From positions 1 through 8,597 of the forward strand of contig JASHYF010000223.1 of assembly GCA_030043235.1 (NCBI GenBank): 8,597 bases of DNA, given 5' to 3'. Every line of letters starts with the position of its first letter. The stretch's first letter is position 1. This DNA is from Solirubrobacteraceae bacterium. Lineage in GTDB: Bacteria; Actinomycetota; Thermoleophilia; Solirubrobacterales; Solirubrobacteraceae. Shown piece by piece: positions 1-5,258 of this stretch. Both the position numbers and the translations under genes were made by a program. The notes below the pieces were generated by a model. It saw only the letters and a list, made by a program, of their open reading frames with translations. It did not search any database and was not told the DNA's origin.

Positions 1-258
1 GACCGAGATCAGCAGCATGACCACGACCAGCGTGGGTATGGATGGGGTCGTTTCAGCGAAGGCGATGGCGAGCGCCAGCGCGGCCACGCCGCCAGCCACG
101 GCCTGCGCCCAGAACCAAGCGCGATATCGCCCGATCCCGTAGTCGCTGACGGCGTCGCGTCGTGGGTTGTACCCGGTTGGAAGCAGGTGCAGCGTGATCA
201 GGGCACCCGCCTGTGCGGCGGCTGCGATCGCGGCGACGATACTGAGCGTCTGAACGAT
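1..258 (-). CDS. DUF998-like integral membrane protein (partial, C-terminus beyond the left edge)
   Basis: The minus-strand frame read from about 258 to 1 gives a typical multi-helix membrane protein. A first hydrophobic helix (IVQTLSIVAAIAAAAQAGAL) is followed by the loop HLLPTGYNPRRDAVSDYGIG. A second helix comes next (roughly AVAGGVAALALAIAFA), and a third begins at the window edge (LVVVMLLISV). The NPRRDAVSDYG loop after helix 1 resembles the conserved loop of DUF998 proteins, whose function is unknown. The frame stays open upstream to a TGA at 391-393, yet it holds no ATG, GTG or TTG. CTG at 346-348 and ATC at 256-258 are the only near-cognate options noted. I placed the left end of the protein at 258 because family members begin just before helix 1; this start is a guess. 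The gene lies downstream of and on the same strand as the SnoaL-like gene. Family assignment is by pattern memory only. Confidence 0.6.
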   Translation of the reverse strand, partial: MVQTLSIVAAIAAAAQAGALITLHLLPTGYNPRRDAVSDYGIGRYRAWFWAQAVAGGVAALALAIAFAETTPSIPTLVVVMLLISV

Positions 259-396
259 CTCGGCACCCCCAAGGGTGGATCGACTCCCTACCTCCGCTGA
301 AGCGTAGTTGGTCGGCTGGCTCGGTGCTCGCCTGTCCGATCGGGTCAGACCGTTGTTGTGACGAGACTCATCGGCTCTCCGCGATCCCCGTCATTG

Positions 397-825
397 CTAG
401 CGCGGTTGGACTCGGGTCCAGAGGTCATTGAAGGAGATGCTGTCGTAGAACGCGGTTCCGTCGATGACCTCGCCTTCGCGCATCTCCATAACCCACACGT
501 AGCTGTTCTCGTAGGGCTGGCCGTCATTGGCGACTCCGCGGCCATCCCAAATGACGATCACGCAGTCGCCGTCAGCGTAGACCGCTCGGGTGTCGACCGG
601 GCGGAACGGCTCTGACGTACTGAATCGAGCACCGAAAGGCGTCAGCACCTCGTCGATGAATTGCTGCTTAGTCGCGTACTCCTTGGAAGCTAGCGAGTGG
701 CCCTCGATCCGCCAGGTCATGTCGGGCGCGAAGACGTCGGTGATGCCACCTGTCCCGTCGCGCCAGGCGTCGAAGGCCCTCTGGATCGTCAGACGGTTGG
801 CCTCGGTGTTGGATGCGTCAGGCAT
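397..825 (-). CDS. SnoaL-like / NTF2-fold protein
   Basis: This 142-residue protein has the length and pattern of small SnoaL/NTF2-like cone-fold proteins. An N-terminal helix (NRLTIQRAFDAWRDG) is followed by an FAPDMTWRIEG strand region. A helix with KQQFIDEVL and beta strands ending in YVWVMEMREGEVIDGTAFYD and the tail FNDLWTRV complete the fold. Members of this fold act as isomerases, cyclases, hydrolases or mere binding proteins, so no substrate can be named. The frame is open further upstream to a GTG at 909, but the start is set at ATG 823-825. There a GGAG (833-836) stands 7 nt away, and the family similarity begins just after it. It is transcribed toward the DUF998-like gene and diverges from the YmdB remnant. 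Confidence 0.85.
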   Translation of the reverse strand: MPDASNTEANRLTIQRAFDAWRDGTGGITDVFAPDMTWRIEGHSLASKEYATKQQFIDEVLTPFGARFSTSEPFRPVDTRAVYADGDCVIVIWDGRGVANDGQPYENSYVWVMEMREGEVIDGTAFYDSISFNDLWTRVQPR

Positions 826-832
826 TTTGCTG

Positions 833-836
833 CTCC
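833..836 (-). promoter_or_regulatory. Ribosome binding site of the SnoaL-like gene
   Basis: Minus-strand GGAG lies 7 nt before the ATG at 823-825. It decides that start over the longer GTG reading from 909, whose extra 28 residues look like translated leader. Confidence 0.6.
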
Positions 837-917
837 AATCGTCTCGGCGTGGGAGGAGCACAGAGGTTAGTCGCCACCCCCTGCGCGGGCCCCCGCTCGC
901 GCGCCACACTGCGAGCG

Positions 918-1110
918 ATGCGCGTTCTCTTCGTCGGGGATGTCGTCGGGCCGCGGGCCGTCGACTGGCTGGCGGCGCGCCTGCCCGGCCTGCGCGACAC
1001 GAGCGCCGTTAATCTTCAATCTGGTCGTGGTCGATGCCGAGAACTGTGCGGCAGACGGCGCGAGCATGAACCTCTCAGCGGTGGAGGAGCTCCTGAGCGC
1101 CAGAGCCGAT
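918..1110 (+). pseudogene. Remnant of a YmdB-family (TIGR00282) metallophosphoesterase, frameshifted and truncated
   Basis: From ATG 918 the plus strand reads MRVLFVGDVVGPRAVDWLAA and then RLPGLRDT. This is the classic N-terminus of YmdB-type calcineurin-like phosphoesterases, which act on cyclic nucleotides in the family member from Bacillus. The similarity then leaves this frame. From about 1015 it continues in the +1 frame as NLVVVDAENCAADG and AVEELLSARAD, matching the next family block (family pattern: VVNAENAA, then a helix ending in GAD). After 1110 the similarity stops, just before the expected GNH metal-binding block, so most of the roughly 260-residue enzyme and its histidine ligands are gone. 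The metal-ligand Asp of block I and the Glu-Asn of block II remain visible. A net one-base frame change falls between about 1000 and 1015. There is no convincing ribosome binding site. I read it as a decayed fragment, not a working short gene. Confidence 0.75.
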
Positions 1111-1215
1111 CGCGAGCGTGGTGGGGGTGGACCCCTCTCTTTTCGCCCCCTGGTAAAGGCGGAGGCGTGGGTCAGGGCCGGCCCGATCAGGTTGTCCCGT
1201 CAGCGTGTCGGACGA
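1111..1215. other. Unassigned spacer after the YmdB remnant
   Basis: No recognisable coding similarity was found on either strand between the end of the phosphoesterase remnant and the stop codon of the two-helix membrane protein gene. A short GGGG-TGGA-CCCC inverted repeat followed by CTCTCTTTT (about 1125-1143) looks faintly like a terminator. Its stem is only 4 bp, so I do not call it one. This may be further decayed sequence. Confidence 0.4.
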
Positions 1216-2070
1216 TCAGCCGACGTCTGGCGTGTGCGCTGGCGGCTGTGGGCTCTCCGCTGTGCTCGGTAGACGTTCCGTCCACCACTCCAGGGGTACG
1301 ATCCGCAGAGCGAGTTGCATTGTGGTGCGGTCGAGTGTCTCGGCGAGCTGGGCTATCGCCACGAGGAAGTCCGTCAGCTTGTCGTCGTCGAAGTCGTCCT
1401 GGAACTGGATCGCTGGGCTGCTGCGGCTGAGGCGCCGGCGCCTTGGGTCATCGTCGGTCGGCTCGCGATAGTTGAGCAGGCTGCCTACCCACGCGATGCG
1501 GGCGTAGAGCTCGACGTGGCGGTCGATGATCTCGGCGTATGCGCTTGAGTTGAGCATCACGCTCGCCCAGCGCCCGAGCAGGTCGTCGCTGCTGCTCATC
1601 AGGCGCTCGATCAGGCTGTGCAGCAGCAGCCGCCGGTCGGGGTCGGCAAGCAGCTCGTGCAGCGCCCCGGCCACGCGTGGCGTGTCGCGCACAGCCTGTG
1701 CGCCCGCATCGAGCGTCTCCTCGGTCTCGCTACCGGTCGGCATGAGCTCCAACAGTTCCATCAGCCCGGTCCAGGTGACGCGAGCGCGGCGGACGAGCTG
1801 GAAGAGCACGTACTGCGCGAGCACACTCCAGCGCCGACGCTGCCGGCGCTCCAGCGCCTCGTTCACGACGGCCACCGACAATCCGACCACAAGCAGGCTT
1901 GCAAGTAGATCGGTGAGCAGTGCATGGCGCTCCCAGAACCGCTCGTCCAGCTGGTCGAGCACAACCGCCGCGAGGAGCGCGAGCGCCGCGACGGCGCCGA
2001 TGAACCGCGTCTGCCACACATAGCTCTCGACCGAAGCCGATCTCCGCGGACCAAGATCGTGACGAGCCAT
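1216..2070 (-). CDS. Hypothetical protein with an N-terminal two-helix membrane anchor
   Basis: I do not recognise the family. The 284-residue reading from ATG 2070 begins with a short basic segment. Two hydrophobic helices follow, at about residues 23-43 (FIGAVAALALLAAVVLDQL) and 50-69 (LLASLLVVGLSVAVVNEAL), separated by a short charged loop (DERFWERH). Immediately after helix 2 comes a basic cluster (ERRQRRRW), which by the positive-inside rule suggests that both termini are cytoplasmic. The remaining roughly 210 residues are mostly helical and charged, with an acidic stretch (FQDDFDDDK) and a Pro-rich tail. The frame extends upstream to a GTG at 2148. I prefer the ATG because the extra 26 residues are leader-like, though neither start has a strong ribosome binding site. 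It stands alone, about 260 bp from the reductase gene upstream. A role as a membrane-tethered helical adaptor is only a guess. Confidence 0.75.
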   Translation of the reverse strand: MARHDLGPRRSASVESYVWQTRFIGAVAALALLAAVVLDQLDERFWERHALLTDLLASLLVVGLSVAVVNEALERRQRRRWSVLAQYVLFQLVRRARVTWTGLMELLELMPTGSETEETLDAGAQAVRDTPRVAGALHELLADPDRRLLLHSLIERLMSSSDDLLGRWASVMLNSSAYAEIIDRHVELYARIAWVGSLLNYREPTDDDPRRRRLSRSSPAIQFQDDFDDDKLTDFLVAIAQLAETLDRTTMQLALRIVPLEWWTERLPSTAESPQPPAHTPDVG

Positions 2071-2329
2071 CCCGGCGAGCTTACGCCGCGGCGGCCGGCA
2101 AACGCCGGCGTCTTGGCCATCCGCACCCGCTGGCTTTCGCTCCGCCACGTGAACCGAGCGTGACCTTCGCCGTGCCGGGTCTCAGACCTGGTCCTCGTGC
2201 CAAGCGCACCTGTGAGCGCGGTCCGCAGGGGATGCTCGGTTGCTCCCGCAAACAGGGACCGCGACAACACCTGGTTGACATGGCCTGAGCCGCCGATCCG
2301 CGATCACCCCCGCCGTTATGCCGGTCCTC
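2071..2329. other. Spacer between the reductase gene and the two-helix membrane protein gene
   Basis: No gene is supported here. A perfect 6-bp inverted repeat (GCCGGC, loop AAAC, GCCGGC; 2094-2109) lies about 24 nt upstream of ATG 2070, in the likely leader of the membrane protein gene. A TTGACA hexamer on the plus strand at 2275-2280 has no matching -10 box and no plus-strand gene to serve. Confidence 0.4.
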
Positions 2330-3082
2330 CTATAGCTGGCCCGTCGGGCCGAAACGCTCGGTACGGATCCGCTGCGGCTCAAATCCCGAGTCCAGCAGCA
2401 GCCCCGTTGCGGACTCGACAAACCCATTCGTACCGCACACGAACGCGATACCGGAAGTGAGCGAGCCAGCCGACTGCGCGATCAGCTCCTCGTCAAGTCG
2501 GCCACGATGACCGCTCCAGTCGGCCGGCGGGTCACGGGTGAAGGTAAGCACGGCGTCCTCGCCGAGCTCGTCGGCGTATATGAGGTCCTCCGCCGAGCGG
2601 ACGGAATACAACAGTCGCATCGGAAGCTCTGGCATGGTTCGGCGACGGTGGCGCAGCATCGCCATAAGGGGTACGACCCCCGAGCCGCCGCCCACGAGCA
2701 TCACGGGATGCTCCCCGCGCCAGACGAAGTACGACGTGAACGGTCCGCGCACCTCGATCTGATCGCCCTCGACAAGGATGTCGTGGAAATAGGGCGATAC
2801 CTCGCCGTCCTCGAGGCGATCGATCGTGAGCTCGATCTCCCCCACGTCCAGAGGTGATGAGGCGATCGAATACGAGCGTTGCGCCACATAGCCATCGGGG
2901 GCCGTGAGCCGCACGTCGTAGTGCTGCCCCGGCAGGTGCTCCATCCACATCGGCAAGGCGATGCGAAACGACTTCACGCGCGGCGTCTCGCGCTTGATCG
3001 CGGTGACCGTTCCGATCTGCCAGCGGCCGGGGGCGCGCTGCTCGACAGGCGTCAGTCGTTCCAATAGCGCTGTTCCTTCCAC
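2330..3082 (-). CDS. FAD-dependent NAD(P)H oxidoreductase (ferredoxin-reductase fold), partner of the molybdoenzyme
   Basis: This 250-residue protein carries an FNR-type reductase module and nothing more. The FAD-binding barrel contains RSYSIAS (about 69-75) and GPFTSYFVW (about 113-121). The nucleotide-binding domain contains GGGSGVVPLMAML (about 131-143), the CGTNGF motif (226-231) and a C-terminal ERFGPTG. There is no 2Fe-2S ferredoxin domain (no CX4CX2C cluster), no membrane helix and no signal peptide, so it is a soluble flavin reductase passing electrons from NAD(P)H to a partner. The partner is most likely the molybdopterin enzyme encoded just upstream, whose 3' end it overlaps by 31 bp. 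The start used is GTG 3082. TTG 3062-3064, with GGAAGGA about 9-10 nt upstream, is an equally sound alternative and would shorten the protein by 6 residues and the overlap by 18 bp. Confidence 0.9.
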   Translation of the reverse strand: MEGTALLERLTPVEQRAPGRWQIGTVTAIKRETPRVKSFRIALPMWMEHLPGQHYDVRLTAPDGYVAQRSYSIASSPLDVGEIELTIDRLEDGEVSPYFHDILVEGDQIEVRGPFTSYFVWRGEHPVMLVGGGSGVVPLMAMLRHRRRTMPELPMRLLYSVRSAEDLIYADELGEDAVLTFTRDPPADWSGHRGRLDEELIAQSAGSLTSGIAFVCGTNGFVESATGLLLDSGFEPQRIRTERFGPTGQL

Positions 3083-3666
3083 GGATCACCACGGATGTGG
3101 TAGCCGTTCATCTCCCAGAACCCGGGTTCGTTGTGGTCCATCACGCGGAGCCCGGTTACCCACTTGGCGCTCTTCCAGAAGTACAGGTGCGGCACGAGCA
3201 GACGGGCTGGCCCGCCATGCTGTTGTGGTAGCGGCTCGCCCTCGTGCTCGGTCACGACCCACGCCTTCCCGCCGGCCAGATCGTCGATCGGCAGGTTGGT
3301 CGTGTAGCCGCCGTAGGACCAGACCATCGCGTAGTCAGCAAGCGGCTCCGCCTGCGGAAGCAGGGCATCCAGCGAGACTCCGCCGAAGCTGGTGCCGAGC
3401 TTCGACCACTTGGTGACGCAGTGGATGTCGCACGGGACGGTCTCGAACGGGAGCTGAGCGAACTCCTCCCAGGTCCATTCCTGCTGCTGAGCAACCATGC
3501 CGTCGATACGAAAGCGCCACGTGTCTGCAGCTACGTCTGGCGTCGGACCAGCCGTGAGCACAGGAAAACCGGACTCCGCGTACTGACCTGGCGGAAGTCG
3601 CGACGCCATCTCGGCCGGCGTTCGCCGGTGGCCGGCGAATCCACGGGAGATGAACGCGCTCATCAT
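3052..3666 (-). CDS. Sulfite-oxidase-like molybdopterin-dependent oxidoreductase
   Basis: This 204-residue protein is the catalytic domain of the sulfite oxidase/MsrP (YedY) superfamily. The block CDIHCVTKWSKLGTSFGGVS (79-98) contains the conserved Cys (C83 in IHCVTKWSK) that ligates the molybdenum. Further family blocks are GYTTNLPIDDL (120-130), HGGPARLLVPHLYFWKSAKW (160-179) and a C-terminal GFWEMNGYHIRGDPW. It has no Tat or Sec signal, no haem b5 domain and no C-terminal dimerisation domain, so it looks like a short cytosolic form. The substrate is unknown; sulfoxide reduction or sulfite oxidation would be extrapolation. The frame runs upstream to 3768, but ATG 3664-3666 (with ATG 3661-3663 next to it) is chosen because a full AAGGAGG lies 6 nt before it. 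The gene is first in a two-gene unit with the overlapping reductase, and it diverges from the DUF302 gene. Confidence 0.92.
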   Translation of the reverse strand: MMSAFISRGFAGHRRTPAEMASRLPPGQYAESGFPVLTAGPTPDVAADTWRFRIDGMVAQQQEWTWEEFAQLPFETVPCDIHCVTKWSKLGTSFGGVSLDALLPQAEPLADYAMVWSYGGYTTNLPIDDLAGGKAWVVTEHEGEPLPQQHGGPARLLVPHLYFWKSAKWVTGLRVMDHNEPGFWEMNGYHIRGDPWKEQRYWND

Positions 3667-3672
3667 ACCTCG

Positions 3673-3679
3673 CCTCCTT
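3673..3679 (-). promoter_or_regulatory. Strong Shine-Dalgarno of the molybdoenzyme gene
   Basis: Minus-strand AAGGAGG is a full-length Shine-Dalgarno, 6 nt from ATG 3666 and 9 nt from the adjacent ATG 3663. It rules out the longer upstream reading and suggests high translation. Confidence 0.8.
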
Positions 3680-3852
3680 GAAACTAAGGCCAGCTCTCGA
3701 GTGGATCGCAATTCTCGCGCATGCCTGCTCCAGCGGTCGGCACCTCGATTGGTTGCGCGACGGCGCATCGTGGCCGGCGCCTCTGCGGGTCGCGCAGGCG
3801 GCCGGCGGCGCTTATCTACGCCCCACCTGTCCGTACCCGGGCTTACTCGACC

Positions 3853-3858
3853 AAGGAG
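3853..3858 (+). promoter_or_regulatory. Ribosome binding site of the DUF302 gene
   Basis: AAGGAG lies 5 nt before ATG 3864. It fixes the start of the DUF302 gene and removes 62 residues of spurious N-terminal extension. Confidence 0.8.
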
Positions 3859-3863
3859 TAGAC

Positions 3864-4262
3864 ATGCCTGACGATGCCGCCACGCCTCTGACGTCCGCCC
3901 TGAGCCCCCACAGCGTGCACCACACGGCCGACCGCGCGGAAGCTGCGATCCAGCGGCGTGCGATCACGATCTTCGCGCGTGTCGATCACGGCGCGGGCGC
4001 ACGCGAAGTGGGGCTCGAGCCGCCCGACGAGGAGCTGCTCGTGTTCGGTGACCCGAAGGCGGGCACGCTGCTGATGCAGGTCGATCCGACCTTCGGGTAC
4101 GAGCTTCCGCTGCGCCTGCTCGCCTGGGACGCCGCGGGCCAGACGATGATCGGCTATAGGGCGCCGGCAGCGATGGCCGCAGGGTACGCGCTCGCGCCCG
4201 ACGCCGGGGCGCAGTCGGTCGCGGCGCACCCGCGGCTGGCGTGCCCTACCCTGCGAGCTTGA
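3864..4262 (+). CDS. DUF302 domain protein
   Basis: This 132-residue protein matches the DUF302 pattern, a small alpha/beta domain of unknown biochemical role. It opens with a segment leading to a helix that carries TADRAEAAIQRRAITIFARV, followed by DHGAGAREVGLEPPDEELLV. The signature block FGDPKAGTLLMQVDPTFGYE comes next, then LPLRLLAWDAAGQTMIGYRA. The family core reads roughly FG(N/D)PKAGT-LM, then LPL-L-W, then an aromatic Tyr strand, and all of these are present. There is no signal peptide, so it is probably cytosolic. The Ala-rich C-terminal 30 residues are likely a disordered or helical tail. The TGA stop is followed one base later by the ATG of the ABM-like gene, so the two are almost certainly co-transcribed and perhaps coupled. 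Confidence 0.88.
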   Translation: MPDDAATPLTSALSPHSVHHTADRAEAAIQRRAITIFARVDHGAGAREVGLEPPDEELLVFGDPKAGTLLMQVDPTFGYELPLRLLAWDAAGQTMIGYRAPAAMAAGYALAPDAGAQSVAAHPRLACPTLRA

Positions 4263-4263
4263 G

Positions 4264-4581
4264 ATGCCGGACATCGAGGAGAGCTCGATCCTCGTGGATG
4301 CGTGGACCGTCGAAGATGGCAACCAGCAGGAGTTCCTCGATGCGCTGGTTGGGCTGTTTGGGCGCCTGCGCGAGCTCGATGGCTTTCTCGAAGGCGCCAT
4401 CTTCAAAGGGGTCGATGCAACCCGGTTTGTCTCGTGGGCCAGGATGCGCTCGCCGCGCGAGCGCGACGCGGCGATGATCGACAGCGAGGTGCAGGCGAGG
4501 GTACGAAGCGTAGGGGGCATCGCGCACCCCAGCCTCGGCGCCTACACGGTGTTCCGCACGTTCTCGCCGCCCGAGTCCTGA
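4264..4581 (+). CDS. ABM-superfamily (antibiotic biosynthesis monooxygenase-like) protein
   Basis: This 105-residue protein has the ferredoxin-like dimeric alpha/beta-barrel pattern of ABM proteins. A first strand (SSILVDAWTVEDG) is followed by a helix (QQEFLDALVGLFGRLRELDG). The strand pair FLEGAIFKGVDATRFVSWAR and the helix ERDAAMIDSEVQARV come next, and the last strand is AYTVFRTF. Members include cofactorless monooxygenases, haem-degrading enzymes and proteins with no known reaction, and the sequence does not choose between them. The ATG is one base after the DUF302 stop and has only a weak GAG in front of it, which suggests translational coupling. The 3' end runs 40 bp into the 3' end of the convergent HAD gene. 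Confidence 0.82.
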   Translation: MPDIEESSILVDAWTVEDGNQQEFLDALVGLFGRLRELDGFLEGAIFKGVDATRFVSWARMRSPRERDAAMIDSEVQARVRSVGGIAHPSLGAYTVFRTFSPPES

Positions 4582-5258
4582 GCGGCTGGCGCGATCACGC
4601 CCGCCAGCGCCTCGGGTGTGAGCTGCTCGAGCGAGTCGGCGGTCAGCCGCGCGAGCGCCAGCGCGTCGCTCGCCGGCGGGTGTGAGCGGCTGGGCACGGC
4701 GATCACCGCCATGCCCGCGGCGGCGGCCGCGCGCAAGCCGTTGCTCGAGTCCTCCACCGCCACGGCGTGCGCCGGCTCGACGCCCAGTCGCTCAGCGGCG
4801 GCGAGGTACACGTCGGGCGCGGGCTTGCCGTGCGCCACCTCTTCGGCGGACACGGTGGCCGCAAAGCACGCCGCCAGGCCGCTCGCCGCGAGCACGGCGT
4901 CGATCACCCGGCGGTTGGCCGAGGAGGCGAGACCCAGCCTCCACACGCCTGCGAGGCGCCTCACGGCATCGCGCGCGCCCGGCAGCAGCGGCAGCTCCTG
5001 CTTGTAAGCGGCGAGCAGGCGAGCGATCACGCGGTCGTTGATCTCCTGCGCCGGCAGCGCGACGGACAGCTCGTCACGCAGGTAGCGCGACCACTCCGGT
5101 GCGCTCATACCCATCATCCGCTCGGTCGCGTGCTCTTGCCAGCGTCCGCCCGCCTGCGCGACGACTTCGCGCCGCGCACGGTCCCACACGCCCTCGGAGT
5201 CGACGATCACGCCGTCGAGGTCGAACACGACCGCCTGGAGCCCGGCGGTGGCGCTCAC
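4542..5258 (-). CDS. HAD-superfamily sugar-phosphate phosphatase (HxpB/YniC-like)
   Basis: This 238-residue HAD hydrolase has a cap of the beta-phosphoglucomutase subclass. Motif I is VVFDLDGVIVDSE with nucleophile D13 and acid/base D15. Motif II is GLASSANR (S112/S113), motif III is HGKPAPD (K145) and motif IV is VEDSSNG (E169, D170). After motif I it reads DSEGVWDRARREV, close to the hexose/hexitol phosphatases of E. coli HxpB type (DSEPLWDRAE). The His and Trp that mark true beta-phosphoglucomutases are replaced here by W25 and R29. I therefore expect a phosphatase of hexose or deoxyhexose phosphates, not a mutase. The start is GTG 5256-5258, inside a GTGA shared with the GH65 stop; the frame extends upstream within GH65, but that part is shadow. 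It is the last gene of the sugar operon and overlaps the convergent ABM gene by 40 bp. Confidence 0.88.
   Translation of the reverse strand: MSATAGLQAVVFDLDGVIVDSEGVWDRARREVVAQAGGRWQEHATERMMGMSAPEWSRYLRDELSVALPAQEINDRVIARLLAAYKQELPLLPGARDAVRRLAGVWRLGLASSANRRVIDAVLAASGLAACFAATVSAEEVAHGKPAPDVYLAAAERLGVEPAHAVAVEDSSNGLRAAAAAGMAVIAVPSRSHPPASDALALARLTADSLEQLTPEALAGVIAPAAQDSGGENVRNTV

Larger units (their letters stand above)
3667..3863. promoter_or_regulatory. Divergent control region between the molybdoenzyme gene and the DUF302 gene
   Basis: This 197-bp spacer separates two gene pairs read in opposite directions, so it must hold promoters for both unless either is read from further away. On the minus strand, TTGCGA, about 18 nt, then TTAGTT just before the Shine-Dalgarno is a weak sigma70-like match. 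On the plus strand, TTATCT at about 3812-3817 is a possible -10 without a clear -35. I saw no convincing operator palindrome. The plus strand is open here in the DUF302 frame, but the translation (3678-3863) shows no family similarity. Confidence 0.4.

Noticed and set aside
1120..1145. Possible rho-independent terminator (GGGG-TGGA-CCCC followed by CTCTCTTTT)
   Set aside because: The stem is only 4 bp with an interrupted T run, and no intact plus-strand gene ends here.
2094..2109. GCCGGC-AAAC-GCCGGC hairpin before the two-helix membrane protein gene
   Set aside because: A 6-bp stem of self-complementary GC hexamers is expected by chance in such GC-rich DNA. Without conservation it cannot be called a regulatory element.
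2275..2280. TTGACA as a -35 promoter box
   Set aside because: No -10 hexamer stands 16-18 bp downstream, and there is no plus-strand gene to be transcribed until 3864.
2338..2350. GGCCCGTCGGGCC palindrome at the 3' end of the reductase gene
   Set aside because: It lies in the last codons of the reductase, has a one-base centre that cannot form a loop, and has no T run.
3678..3863. N-terminal extension of the DUF302 gene by 62 residues
   Set aside because: The strong AAGGAG at 3853-3858 and ATG 3864 fit the family start. The extension shows no similarity and would fill the divergent promoter region.
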